Assembly: GCF_000423285.1 (NCBI RefSeq)
Contig: NZ_AUHR01000005.1
Location: 186,001-250,000, forward strand
DNA from: Laribacter hongkongensis DSM 14985
Lineage (GTDB): Bacteria > Pseudomonadota > Gammaproteobacteria > Burkholderiales > Aquaspirillaceae
Length of the DNA: 64,000 bases
Direction: 5' to 3'
Below are positions 46,765 to 55,363 of this stretch, one piece after another (the stretch's first letter is position 1; the number at the start of each line of letters is the position of its first letter). Below the pieces are notes generated by a model. It was not told the origin of the DNA. It saw only the letters and a program-made list of their open reading frames with translations, and searched no databases. The position numbers and the translations under genes were made by a program.

Positions 46765-47538
46765 TTACTCGTAGGCGATGCAGACCAGCAATTTGATGCC
46801 GGCAGCCTTGTTTGTAGTGGCTCCCGTTGCGTTAATTGACAATGCATGGGTATGCGTACCTGCTGGTATTTGACTACCAGTACCAACACCTGCTCCACCC
46901 GCCATATTCCCGCCATTTGTCACATAAGCGGCTGATGAACTGAAATGGATGTGCTCTGATCCGGTAGATAGAGCGGTACCAGTATGAGTGTGGCTAATCA
47001 CCTCTCCGACCGATAGGCTGCCCACCACCGACCCGTTCGCCGCCAGCAGCGCATGGCCATCCGGGATGTTCGGCAGGTTGAAGGTGCTGCTGCCGTCACC
47101 GGCACCGTATTTCGTACCGATGGCGGCAAACAGGGCGGCGTAGGCGGTGCGGCTGACTGCTGCGCCATTGCAGGCCAGCGTGCCGGGTTCCGGCGTGTCG
47201 CGGAAAGTCACCACCAGCCGGCCGGGCCGGCTGCCGGGGTGGGCGAGGTCGCTGGCCTTGGCAAAATGACTGGCCGGGTGGCCTTCCAGACCGGCCGAAT
47301 CGGCCGAGCGGGCGGTTTTGCCCAGAAACAGGGCCTGCAAGGCCGCCAGCACTTGTCCTGGCCGGGTGGCGTCAGGCTTGATGCCGGCTGCAGCCAGCAG
47401 GGTAGCCAGTTCGGCCTGGCTGTTGGACATCGAGCCCTGCACGCCGTTGAGCCATGCGGCCGAGACGATGGTGCCGGGTTCACCGGTTGCCGGGTTGCCG
47501 TCGTGGAACAATCCGTCACTGGATTCAATTTGCTGCAT
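46765..47538 (-). CDS. Phage tail fibre protein with tail-collar-like C-terminus
   Basis: A 257-residue fibre with an N-terminal particle-binding part (LFHDGNPATGEPGTIVSAAWLNGVQ, typical of Mu/P2-like fibres). A collar-like segment (GTLACNGAAVSRTAYAALFAAIGTKYGAGDGSSTFNLPNIPD) leads to a His-rich receptor-binding tip (ISHTHTG, GTHTHALSI). It would choose the target cell. The tip-coding bases (46765 to about 47030) are clearly poorer in GC than the rest, suggesting acquisition or diversification of specificity. It overlaps the gp48 stop region closely. Confidence 0.88.
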   Translation of the reverse strand: MQQIESSDGLFHDGNPATGEPGTIVSAAWLNGVQGSMSNSQAELATLLAAAGIKPDATRPGQVLAALQALFLGKTARSADSAGLEGHPASHFAKASDLAHPGSRPGRLVVTFRDTPEPGTLACNGAAVSRTAYAALFAAIGTKYGAGDGSSTFNLPNIPDGHALLAANGSVVGSLSVGEVISHTHTGTALSTGSEHIHFSSSAAYVTNGGNMAGGAGVGTGSQIPAGTHTHALSINATGATTNKAAGIKLLVCIAYE

Positions 47539-48108
47539 TCATGCCTCCTGATAGGCGAAATAAACAAAGGTGTGGGCAGGCTTGAGTTCGTTGAAAACCG
47601 ACTCGATCACCGGGTCGGCAAAGGCGCACAGCCGCTCGCCCGCTGCCGACTGTCCGGCTCGGAAGCGGTAGATCCGGACCGGTGCGCCGCGGACGACGAC
47701 CTGCCAGACCCACGAAATGTCACGCGTCCACAGCCGGTCACCTGCGCGGTTGATGCCGGCGCGGAAGGGCTCCGGCTCCTGGATGGAAATGTGGTAGCCC
47801 AGACTGGCCGCCAGGCGGGTGAAGTACGGAATGCTCAGCCCGCCAACCTCGGTCAGCTTGGCCAGCACCGCCTCCTGGCGGGCCAGATAAGGCGCGTCGG
47901 TCTGGGGACTCAGGCCGCATATCCGCTCCCACTCGGGCAGCAGCTGTTCGGCAAACAGTGGCGTGATGCCGCGACGGATGCGGCCATGCTGGTTCAGACT
48001 GGCATCCAGTGCCGCCCCGTCGGCGGCCAGCTCGGCCGCCAGCCTGGGACCGTCGCCGGCATAGCTGCCCGGTGGCAGCAGCAGGGTGAGGAGATCGCGA
48101 TGCTTCAT
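47539..48108 (-). CDS. Baseplate protein gp48/YmfQ (DUF2313)
   Basis: A 189-residue Mu gp48-like (YmfQ, DUF2313) protein that closes the baseplate wedge and connects fibres. Supporting blocks: MKHRDLLTLLLPPGSYAG near the start, a middle LLPEWERICGL, and the C-terminal FNELKPAHTFVYFAY. The start overlaps the gp47 stop by 4 bases (ATGA), showing translational coupling in the baseplate block. Confidence 0.87.
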   Translation of the reverse strand: MKHRDLLTLLLPPGSYAGDGPRLAAELAADGAALDASLNQHGRIRRGITPLFAEQLLPEWERICGLSPQTDAPYLARQEAVLAKLTEVGGLSIPYFTRLAASLGYHISIQEPEPFRAGINRAGDRLWTRDISWVWQVVVRGAPVRIYRFRAGQSAAGERLCAFADPVIESVFNELKPAHTFVYFAYQEA

Positions 48109-49169
48109 GCCATGACCTTTACCGTCACGGTTCCCAGCCGCGCCCATTCCACGACGCGATCGTCCACCTGCGGCACGAAATTGGCCGCTGGCTGCTCAAG
48201 GTTGCGGTCAGCCACGCCGGTGATGTCGGAGACCAGCGCCTCCATGCGGCTGCGCACGGCCGTGTCGCCCGGCGCGAGCCGGGCAAAATATTCGGACAGC
48301 GCCGCGCTGATCTGGGCCTGCGCCTGGGCCAGCGTCAGCCCGGACAGGCGGACGGCAACGCTGACGTCGAGCACCCTGGGCGTCGGTGCCAGCACAAGGC
48401 AGTTTTTGGCGGTGACCGGCCGCAATTCGTCAATATGCGCCTGCACGGCGGCCAGGGTCGCGCCGGAGGGCAGGTCACCGGCCGCCGTGACGACCACGTC
48501 GACCGTGCCGAGGCCACGGCGCAGCGGATAGACATAGGCGGCAGAGACACCCGGGGTTTCCAGTGCCCAGCGCCGGTAATCGGCACGGTTGCCGCCGGCG
48601 GGCGGGCGGCGGATCAGCTCCAGCAGGCGGGCCAGCAGCTCGCCGTCGGTTTCTTCGTCCACACCGCCGGTCATGGTGACGATGCTGGCCTGGCTGGCCA
48701 CGCCGGGTGGTGCGGCGGTCAGCTCCAGCGGTGTGGATGCATCCGCATTGCCGGCCACGCCCGGTATCCCGGCCTGGGCAGCCACCACGGCCTGGCCCGT
48801 GCTGTCGAGCGTGGCGGCGGCACTGGTGACATAGCGCTGGCTACCCAGCCGGGCGGCAATGCCGGCCGGCACCTGTGCGCCGGGCGTACCGGTCAGGCAC
48901 AGCTGGCCCTGGGCCGCAATGGCCGGCTTGCGTACCAGACCGCGCACCCGGGCGTGAAGTTCGAGAAACTCGCGGTCGGCGCTGTCAGGAAAGATCTGGC
49001 GGACCAGCCAGGCCTGGTGCTGGTACAGCCCTTCCACTGCACTGGCGGTGGCGCTGGCGCGCACGAAGAAATCGCTGTCCGGGCCGGTGTCGGCATCAGG
49101 CAGCTGGTTTTTGAGATCACGCAGCAGCGTGTCACGGATGCTGGTGAACGGGGGAATGGCAAACGGCAT
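48105..49169 (-). CDS. Baseplate protein J-like (Mu gp47)
   Basis: A 354-residue baseplate wedge protein of the gpJ/gp47 family. Typical features: an N-terminal PFTSIRDTLLRDLKNQLPDAD, SDFFVRASATASAVEGLYQHQAWL, DSADREFLELHA, and the hallmark GGVDEETDGELLARLLELIRRPPAGGNRADYRRWA. The start at 49169 overlaps the gp46 stop by one or two bases (TGATG). Longer upstream extension is a shadow. Normal length for the family. Confidence 0.92.
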   Translation of the reverse strand: MPFAIPPFTSIRDTLLRDLKNQLPDADTGPDSDFFVRASATASAVEGLYQHQAWLVRQIFPDSADREFLELHARVRGLVRKPAIAAQGQLCLTGTPGAQVPAGIAARLGSQRYVTSAAATLDSTGQAVVAAQAGIPGVAGNADASTPLELTAAPPGVASQASIVTMTGGVDEETDGELLARLLELIRRPPAGGNRADYRRWALETPGVSAAYVYPLRRGLGTVDVVVTAAGDLPSGATLAAVQAHIDELRPVTAKNCLVLAPTPRVLDVSVAVRLSGLTLAQAQAQISAALSEYFARLAPGDTAVRSRMEALVSDITGVADRNLEQPAANFVPQVDDRVVEWARLGTVTVKVMA

Positions 49170-49528
49170 CAGGCGACCCTCACAGGATGTTGGAAATGCT
49201 GCACGCGACCGCTGGCGTCCTCGACCTCGACGGCAAGCTCCAGCCAGCCTGGCGTGGTGCGCGCCGTGCTGACGGCGAGGCGGCGGGCGCGGCCGTCGGC
49301 AAGCAGCGGTGCCAGCGCTTGCTCGCAGTACTGCCGCGCCAGCATGGCCACGCGGGCGAGGTCTTTTTCGCGCATCAGTTCGTGCAGTCGGGAACCGAGA
49401 CCGGGATCGGCCCACCAGCTGCCCAGCGGCGTCATCAGCCGCAGATAGACCGCGTTGGCCAGGGTGTCGGTACGGGTACCGGCGTAATCGCCGGTGAGCG
49501 GGGAGATATAGGCGTCCATGCGGGCCAT
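49169..49528 (-). CDS. Baseplate wedge protein gp46 (GPW/gp25 family)
   Basis: A 119-residue gpW/gp25-like wedge protein, as in Mu gp46. It begins MARMDAYISPLTGDYAGT and has LRLMTPLGSWWADPGLGSRLHELMREKDL, which carries the family lysozyme-like EPR-region equivalent. A second Met at residue 4 (49519) is an alternative start. It is the first gene after an unusual 757-base gap behind the spike gene, so it may need its own promoter. Confidence 0.88.
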   Translation of the reverse strand: MARMDAYISPLTGDYAGTRTDTLANAVYLRLMTPLGSWWADPGLGSRLHELMREKDLARVAMLARQYCEQALAPLLADGRARRLAVSTARTTPGWLELAVEVEDASGRVQHFQHPVRVA

Positions 49529-49566
49529 TGTCGCGGGCGCGCGAGGTGGGGTTCAGGTGGCAAGAG

Positions 49567-49875
49567 TCAGTTGGTGCGGGGTTCCGGGGTGCAATCAGGC
49601 AATCGGCCGCCTGACGCGCCGCGGAGGCAGCCGGGACGCTGGCCAGCCTGCTGGCTGCCGCACCACCGCAAACCGGCAGGTCCGGTCTGAGGCGACAGCC
49701 TGACCGGCGTCATGCCTGCTGCCGGCGTGTCCAGCCGGCCGTGATGGCAGGCCGAGCAGGCGTCCGGACTGTCGGCCGATGCGGGCTGGTGGCCGACCGG
49801 CAGGGCACCGACGGGCCAGGACGTGCGGAAACCGCAGGCGGAGCCCTCCTCCGGGAGAGGACGACGGGCATGCAT
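49567..49875 (-). pseudogene. Decayed gp37-like fragment
   Basis: A 102-codon minus-strand frame contains FRTSW, a GALPVGH segment, SADSPDA and HHGRLDTPAAG. These match gp37 (FRTSW, DALPAGH, SADDPDA, YHGRLDAPAAD) in the same order and spacing, and the DNA matches too. Similarity covers only ~45 residues; the flanks are unrelated. It is probably the relic of a duplicated gp37 gene or of a rearrangement, not a working gene. Confidence 0.6.
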
Positions 49876-50226
49876 CCGCCGCGCCGGCGGCAGTCAGGGC
49901 AAGGCAGGGGCTGCCGCCGGCCGTGTACTCCGCATGCAGGACAGGCCGGCTTGCCGCCGCTGGCACAGCCTGCGTTCCGGGCCATGCCACACTGGGCCGG
50001 CCAGTGACTGGCAGGCGACTGCCCGCGACGGGCTGGTGGTTCTGGATGGATGGCATGTGGGGCGATGGCCGGAGGGAGGTTTCCGGGGGGCGAGCTTGTG
50101 ACCCCGGGGACGATATCGTGCCGGCCGGCGGCGGGTGCAGCCTGGCGCAATAACCCCGGTCGCCCACACTGGATACCGACGGCAGATGCGATGTCCGCCA
50201 GCGGCACAATCCGTCCCCCGGCGGAC

Positions 50227-50258
50227 AAAAAAAACCGGCCGAACACGGGTTCGGCCAG
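50227..50258 (-). terminator. Rho-independent terminator after spike gene
   Basis: On the minus strand: GGCCGAAC/GTTCGGCC stem (50237-50244 with 50249-50256), ACGG-type loop, then T8. Strong intrinsic terminator in the middle of the tail operon. Confidence 0.9.
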
Positions 50259-50285
50259 TCGGGGCGAGGCAAGAAGGCTCAAGGA

Positions 50286-50912
50286 TCAGAGCGGCGGGCC
50301 GGTCACACCGCCGGAATCGCCCGGATGGCTGTGGTGCATCAGGCTCGTGCCGCCGGCCACCACGTCGCCGCTGGTGCTCAGGCTGCCGGTCACCTGCGCG
50401 CCGCTGCCGCCCTGGATCACCAGTCCGCCGTTGCCGCTGATCTGCCCTTGGGCAACCAGCTCGGCGCTGGCAGTCAGGCTGGGAGTGGTGAACGTGGCCT
50501 GGCTGGCGGCGTTGACTTCCCAGGTCTGGCAGTTGACGCGGAACACGTCGCAGTCGGTTTCGATCACCCGGCCGCGCCGGAGCACGATCCTGGCTCCCTC
50601 GTCGGTATACAGCGCCACTTCACCGGGACGCAGCGCCTTCAGGCGGTAGCTGCCGTGCTCGGTGGCAACCACGATGCCGTGGCTGGTCTTGCCGCCGACC
50701 GGCAGCACCACCGCCATCGTGCCCGGCAGCGGCGTGGAGGTGAAACCGTAGTGCTGGAACAGCTCGCTGTCCTGCAGGCGTTCGCCGGCCAGCGCATCGG
50801 TCTGTACCAGCTGCACCGGCGGCTGGCTGTTGGCCTGCGCCAGCACGCCACGGAAAGCCTGGCGCACGCCGGCCAGGGCGCGCTGGACCCGGCGGTCAAT
50901 GTCATGCCACAT
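50286..50912 (-). CDS. Central spike / baseplate assembly protein (Mu gp45-like)
   Basis: This 208-residue protein corresponds to Mu gp45, the trimeric membrane-piercing spike. The N-terminal OB-fold part (PPVQLVQTDALAGERLQDSELFQHYGF, GTMAVVLPVGGKTSHGIVV) is followed by a beta-helical shaft. The tip is HHSHPGDSGGVTGPPL, whose HxH motif binds the iron ion that caps such spikes. The ATG at 50912 overlaps the gpP stop by 11 bases; a start at 50939 is possible. A strong terminator follows. Confidence 0.9.
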   Translation of the reverse strand: MWHDIDRRVQRALAGVRQAFRGVLAQANSQPPVQLVQTDALAGERLQDSELFQHYGFTSTPLPGTMAVVLPVGGKTSHGIVVATEHGSYRLKALRPGEVALYTDEGARIVLRRGRVIETDCDVFRVNCQTWEVNAASQATFTTPSLTASAELVAQGQISGNGGLVIQGGSGAQVTGSLSTSGDVVAGGTSLMHHSHPGDSGGVTGPPL

Positions 50913-51987
50913 GAGGATTCTCCTGTCGGCCGGCCGCATCCGGATTCCAGATGCCGTCTTCTTTCAAGGTCAGGACCGTGGTGGCCGCCAGGCCACGACC
51001 GCCGCGGAACTTGCGTGCCATCAGGAAATACACCGCGTCCAGTCCGTGCGGCTCGCTGAGCAGGTGCACCCGCTGGCCCGGCGCCCACAGCACGCCGCCA
51101 GCGGTGCGGTGGCCACCGACTTCGGCCACCAGGCTCAGGCCGTCCAGGCGAGCGTCGTTGACCAGCTTGCGGGCGCGCGTCAGCGCAGCCTCGGCGCTGG
51201 CCACGTCGGCATCGACCACGTTGCGCGGCCGGTAATGGCCGACCTCGCGGTCGCAGGCGGTTGCCAGCACTGCATGAGCGCCGTTGCCGGCGGCGGTGCC
51301 GTGACTCTGGCCGAGCACGTTCACTTCCGAATAGCGTCCGGCCATGTTGCGGCTGAGTGACAGCGACAGCACGTTGTTGCCGGCACCGCTGGTGCGTACG
51401 ACGAGGCTGGCCACCGGTGCGGCGGCATAGTCCGGGCCACCGACCACCAGCGTGCCGTCCGGTTCGAACCACGGCCACAGGCCCTGCGCCTCAGCCAGTC
51501 GCGCCAGCACTGCCCAGGCGGTATCGCCGGGTTCGGTGTCGACCTTGTCCAGCACCGGGTCGTGCGGGCTGCGCAGTGCAATGCGGGTGATGCCCAGCGG
51601 GCGCACCAGGCTGGCCAGTACCTCGGACAGTGCTGCCCGGCGGCCGTTGAACTGGGGGGCAGAGCAGTCGAGCAGGATGGCCGCACCGTCGCGGCCGTTG
51701 ATTTCAAGGTTGTGCTGGCCGCGCGTCAGCGCATGGCGGATTTCGTCGATGCGGCCGCTCATTACCGTATCGGTGCCGACCCGGACTTCTACCGGCGCGC
51801 CGGGCGTCACCTGCGGCGGGAACTGCCCGTCCGGCAGCCCCAGCGTGACCTGCCAGGCGTCGGCCGGCGTCAGCAGGTCGGAATCAATGTCGTAGCGGTT
51901 CCAGTCGCGGTGGACCCGGCCGCCGATCAGCAGGCTGACCCGGTCGGGATCAAGTACTGCGGTGTCCAGTTTAACGGGCGTAGGCAT
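50902..51987 (-). CDS. Baseplate hub protein gpP (Mu gp44-like)
   Basis: A 361-residue hub protein at the Mu gpP position, related to T4 gp27/P2 gpD-type hubs. It begins VSLLIGGRVHRDWNRYDID, has a repeated beta-barrel half with VEVRVGTDTVMSGRIDEIRHA and INGRDGAAILLDCSAP, and a C-terminal WAPGQRVHLLSEPHGLDAVYFLMARKF block. It overlaps gpN by 17 bases and the spike gene by 11 bases. It should join the tube to the spike. Confidence 0.88.
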   Translation of the reverse strand: MPTPVKLDTAVLDPDRVSLLIGGRVHRDWNRYDIDSDLLTPADAWQVTLGLPDGQFPPQVTPGAPVEVRVGTDTVMSGRIDEIRHALTRGQHNLEINGRDGAAILLDCSAPQFNGRRAALSEVLASLVRPLGITRIALRSPHDPVLDKVDTEPGDTAWAVLARLAEAQGLWPWFEPDGTLVVGGPDYAAAPVASLVVRTSGAGNNVLSLSLSRNMAGRYSEVNVLGQSHGTAAGNGAHAVLATACDREVGHYRPRNVVDADVASAEAALTRARKLVNDARLDGLSLVAEVGGHRTAGGVLWAPGQRVHLLSEPHGLDAVYFLMARKFRGGRGLAATTVLTLKEDGIWNPDAAGRQENPHVA

Positions 51988-53206
51988 GCAGAAAATCTCC
52001 GGCTTGCAGGGTGTTGGGATTGCGCAGTTGCGGATTGAGGCGCAGCAGCTCGCCGGCCCGGCCGGCGTCGCCGTACCAGCGGTATGCCTGCAGGTGCAGG
52101 TTGCCGGCGGCCTCGACCCGGCGTTGCAGCAGCGGCGGACGGGCAGCGATCAGGGCGATGGCCGCGTTCTGCAGGCCGAGCGCCACGTCTTTCAGTGCTT
52201 CAGTGACCGGACGGGCCGTCTCGACGGGATGGCTGTCGCGGCAGGCCTGCAAAGCAGCCTGCAAGGCCGCACGGGTGTCGCTGGCCAGTTGTTCGATCTC
52301 CTGTGGCGAACGGGCCGGGGCGGTGGCTTCGGCCGCCAGCAAGGTGGCTGCGGTGTCGGCCAGTGCAGTCGCAACCAGCAGCTGGAGCAGGGAGCCGGTG
52401 ATGGCGACGTCGTCAGCTGCGGCCGGTACCGGCTGTCCGCCGGCCTCGTGGCTGCCGTCGGCAACCTGTGCCGCCAGACGCGGCAGCGGGCCGAGCGTAT
52501 CCACCAGTGCGCACCAGTCGGACTGGCCGGCAACTGCGGAAAAATGCGGCTGGCGGGTCAGGCCGTACAGGAGTGCCGTCACATCACCGGCAAAGGCACG
52601 CGGTGCCAGCAGCGGATCCAGCGTGCCGGCAATGCTGCCCGGCAGCAGGCCCTGCAAGGTGCCCAGGGTACCCTGCAGGACCTGGCGCAGGGCCAGCTGC
52701 CGGGCCATCGGCACTGAGGCACGCAGCGCGTCGATGGCATCGGCAAACGTACTGATGCCGTATTCGCGGGCTGCCTGCGACAGCTGTGCCAGGGTGGCGG
52801 TCAGCTGTTGCGGCAGTTGCAGCAGGAACAGCGGATCGGCCGGCGTGGCTTCGACGAATTCCAGTTCGACCGTGCAGTAATCCGGCGATTCGGCATCGTG
52901 GCTGACCTGGTAGCCGGTCAGCTGGGCCCGCGGTACCGAGCCGAATACCGGATGCACCAGCTCGCCGTAACCGGGAAGCGAAAGCACGTCCAGCAGGCGT
53001 TGCAGGCGCTGCCCGTAGTCGGGGCCCCAGAACACGGCCGTCAGCTGGATCTGGCGCGCCTTGCTGCCGAGATCCTCGACATCGGCACCGTCACGGTACG
53101 GGTATTCAAGGCTGGCGGTATCGCGCCGGGCGGCGTCCTGGGTACGCTGGCAATCGAAGCGTACCCCGCGGAACGAGGCATCTTGCAAATGAGTGGTCCA
53201 GCTCAT
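51971..53206 (-). CDS. DNA circularization protein gpN (tail/baseplate)
   Basis: A 411-residue gpN/DNA-circularisation protein (Mu gp43). The N-terminal domain (MSWTTHLQDASFRGVRFDCQ, QIQLTAVFWGPDYGQRLQRLLD, GELVHPVFGSV) is diagnostic. A long helical middle follows, and the C-terminus resembles a LysM-like/hub-binding segment (AYRWYGDAGRAGELLRLNPQLRNPNTLQAGD). In Mu it is a tail protein needed for particle assembly, despite the name. It follows the GH19-domain gene by 1 base and overlaps gpP. Confidence 0.9.
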   Translation of the reverse strand: MSWTTHLQDASFRGVRFDCQRTQDAARRDTASLEYPYRDGADVEDLGSKARQIQLTAVFWGPDYGQRLQRLLDVLSLPGYGELVHPVFGSVPRAQLTGYQVSHDAESPDYCTVELEFVEATPADPLFLLQLPQQLTATLAQLSQAAREYGISTFADAIDALRASVPMARQLALRQVLQGTLGTLQGLLPGSIAGTLDPLLAPRAFAGDVTALLYGLTRQPHFSAVAGQSDWCALVDTLGPLPRLAAQVADGSHEAGGQPVPAAADDVAITGSLLQLLVATALADTAATLLAAEATAPARSPQEIEQLASDTRAALQAALQACRDSHPVETARPVTEALKDVALGLQNAAIALIAARPPLLQRRVEAAGNLHLQAYRWYGDAGRAGELLRLNPQLRNPNTLQAGDFLHAYAR

Positions 53207-53207
53207 G

Positions 53208-54749
53208 TCAGCTCCTTCGGGCAGTGAGTTGGTTGGCGTGGTTGACGGCAGCGGCCAGCTGGCCGGCCTCTGCTTCCCGGGTGGCGGGCTGGACAGCAGA
53301 CAGGCGGCGGACCATGGCGTCGAGTTGTGACAGCATGGATTGCAGCTGTCCGAGGGTCGCGGCCTCGGGTGCGCCCAGGGCGGGGCGTGTCGTCATGGCG
53401 GACAAGGAGCCAGCCGGGCCGGCGGCCGCGGGTGGTTGCCCCGGCTGCGCTCGGGCTATCGGGGTTCCTGCCGGTTGCGGCCGGCCGGCCTGTACTTCGC
53501 GCAGGTAGCGCGCAAACTTTTCCTTCCGGTCAGACAGACCGTTGTCGCCGCCATTGATACGGCGGGTAGCGGCTTTGACATCGCCGGCCCGGCCGGCCTC
53601 GGCCAGTCCGGGGCGGGACTGCCAGTACCAAGTGGCGATGCGGGCCGCAATGGCGGGGTCGGCGGCCAGATCCGGCTGGTTGGGCAGGTCCAGGCCGAGC
53701 ACCTTGCCGGCGTGGGCATAGTTGTCCCGGCCGGTGAGCTGGATGAAACCGCGGTAGCGGTAGGCGTCTTCTGCCGTCCGGTTGCCCATGCGCCCGCCGT
53801 ACATCAGCGCCGCTACAGCTTCAGGCCCGCTGGCCAGTGCGGCTTCGACCGCTGCCGTACCGTGTTTGCGGGCCGTTTTGCTGACTGCCATCAGTTGCCC
53901 GGCATTGCGGTACTTGAAGCTTTCGTTCAGGCGCTTGAAGCCGCCGCTTTCGTGGTCGACCTGGGCCAGGAACATCGCCTGCTCGTCCGGGTCGGTGATG
54001 CCGGCAGCGTGCATGGCGGCGATGACGGCAGCCTTGTTGGTCCGGCCGGCGTTTCCGCTCGTGCCGGAAGGCGCAGTAGCGCGACGGCGGGCCGGCCGGG
54101 TAGCGGTCCGTGAAGAGGCGGGGCGGGACGGGGTCGGCCGGGGAAGCAGCGGGGCGGTTTTTGCAGGGCGGGCCGGGGCATGGGGCGAGGTTGACGGGGC
54201 GGGCAGGATCCACTGGCCGACGGTGTCAAAAGCCTCGTCGATGAACTGGCCGTCGGCCAGCGCGCCCAGTTGCTTCCCCAGGGCCTTGTAGCCCGGATTG
54301 TCCGGGTTGTACGGGTCGGTCAGGATCTGGTTCAGCGTTTCCGATCTGGCGGCAAGGTCGGTGGCGATCGACAGTCCCCTGGCGATGGCGGAAATCTGCG
54401 GTGCCCCCAGCATGGCGGAGAAGTAGCCCACCACGTCCAGCACGGCCGAGGTCAGGGCGAGATAGTGCTTGGGTTGCAGGGTTCCGGTGGCCTGGTAGTC
54501 CTGGCCGATGGCCATCAGGGTGGTGTTCAGGTTGACGAGGCTGGCGCCGGAGGCCAGAGGGTTGACCTTGTCCGGAATCAGCGACACCAGGGCGCCGAGT
54601 CCGGCCAGTACGGCCGGAATGTCGCGCTTTGACAGGGCTTCCGGCAGTCTGGAGATTTCGTACAGGGCCTTGGCGTGCTCGGCTGTATTCAGCGGAACGT
54701 TGCGAGAAGAAGGGGAGGAAGACGGGCGGAGCCCGGCGGGGGCATTCAT
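53208..54749 (-). CDS. Tape-measure-position protein: hydrophobic N-terminus plus GH19 lysozyme domain
   Basis: 513 residues at the place of the tape measure, between tube and gpN. Residues about 20-185 are helical with hydrophobic stretches (VLAGLGALVSLIP, ALTSAVLDVVGYFSAMLG). A Pro/Arg/Ala-rich linker follows (about 185-235). Residues about 238-412 form a glycoside hydrolase 19-like (chitinase/lysozyme) domain with DHESGGF, YGGRMGN, YRYRGFIQLTGRDNYA, NQPDLAADP and RINGG. A Gln-rich tail follows. It may be a short tape measure carrying a cell-wall-cutting domain, or an effector carried by the tail. No tail-assembly chaperone gene precedes it. Start chosen at MNAPAG, after the terminator at 54862. 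Confidence 0.8.
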   Translation of the reverse strand: MNAPAGLRPSSSPSSRNVPLNTAEHAKALYEISRLPEALSKRDIPAVLAGLGALVSLIPDKVNPLASGASLVNLNTTLMAIGQDYQATGTLQPKHYLALTSAVLDVVGYFSAMLGAPQISAIARGLSIATDLAARSETLNQILTDPYNPDNPGYKALGKQLGALADGQFIDEAFDTVGQWILPAPSTSPHAPARPAKTAPLLPRPTPSRPASSRTATRPARRRATAPSGTSGNAGRTNKAAVIAAMHAAGITDPDEQAMFLAQVDHESGGFKRLNESFKYRNAGQLMAVSKTARKHGTAAVEAALASGPEAVAALMYGGRMGNRTAEDAYRYRGFIQLTGRDNYAHAGKVLGLDLPNQPDLAADPAIAARIATWYWQSRPGLAEAGRAGDVKAATRRINGGDNGLSDRKEKFARYLREVQAGRPQPAGTPIARAQPGQPPAAAGPAGSLSAMTTRPALGAPEAATLGQLQSMLSQLDAMVRRLSAVQPATREAEAGQLAAAVNHANQLTARRS

Positions 54750-54861
54750 CGGGGGTGGCTCCTGTGAAACGCAAAGGCACGGGGCAGTGCGGGAACCGGT
54801 GGCCCGGTGCCGGACGTCCTGCCGGGCGGACCCGGAGGGCATCTTTCCGCCCGTGTTGCAA

Positions 54862-54887
54862 AAACAAGGCCGGCATGGCCGGCCTTG
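54862..54887 (-). terminator. Rho-independent terminator after tail tube gene
   Basis: On the minus strand AAGGCCGGC-CAT-GCCGGCCTT (54867-54875 with 54879-54887) followed by GTTTTTG. It would attenuate transcription between the highly needed tube gene and the single-copy tail genes. Confidence 0.88.
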
Positions 54888-54907
54888 TCACGGCCTGTGG
54901 CCGGGGG

Positions 54908-55282
54908 TTATTCCACGACCTTGCGCAGCGACAGCAGCTTGATGTCGCGCTTGGCCTCGGTCTCGATGCCGTATTTTTCGCCGACTTCCAGCGTGAAGCA
55001 GTCGAGGTAGCTGGTGCGCTTGCCGCCCGGGGTGAGCGGGAATTCGGTGAGCTTGGCGCCTTCGACCGCTTCCCAGTCGAGGTCGCCGGTCAGCGGGATG
55101 GCGACGGTCACCGACAGTTCGTATTCGCTGACGCCGCGGGCAAAGCCCTTGGCACGGCCGCTGCTGTTCATGGTTTTCACCAGCTTGCGGCCGGTCTTGC
55201 CTGACACGTTCAGGTCGATGACTTCGATTTCCTGGCCGTTGACTTCCAGCACGATCGCGCCGGCGTATTCCTGCAATGCCAT
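54908..55282 (-). CDS. Contractile tail tube protein (Mu gpM-like)
   Basis: A 124-residue inner-tube protein. It has the family start ALQEYAGAIVLEVNGQEIEVIDL, a middle GVSEYELSVTVAIP, and the C-terminal GGKRTSYLDCFTLEVGEKYGIETEAKRDIKLLSLR. It stacks in hexamers inside the sheath. It follows the sheath gene by 81 bases and is followed by a strong terminator, consistent with high and separate expression. Confidence 0.9.
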   Translation of the reverse strand: MALQEYAGAIVLEVNGQEIEVIDLNVSGKTGRKLVKTMNSSGRAKGFARGVSEYELSVTVAIPLTGDLDWEAVEGAKLTEFPLTPGGKRTSYLDCFTLEVGEKYGIETEAKRDIKLLSLRKVVE

Positions 55283-55363
55283 AGTGGTTCTCCGTTGGGG
55301 CGGGGCGGGCCCGCCAGTGGGTTCGGGGTGTGGCCGGCCCGCCGGATGCGGGCCGGGGCCGGG

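Larger units (their letters stand above)
49529..50285. other. 757-base gap inside the baseplate operon with a gp37-like relic
   Basis: Phage late operons are usually tightly packed, but this gap holds no intact family gene. It begins (minus direction) with the spike-gene terminator at 50227-50258. A stretch at about 49725-49850 is clearly related to the coding DNA of gp37 at 56980-57110. The rest is very GC-rich with no identifiable content. Confidence 0.7.
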
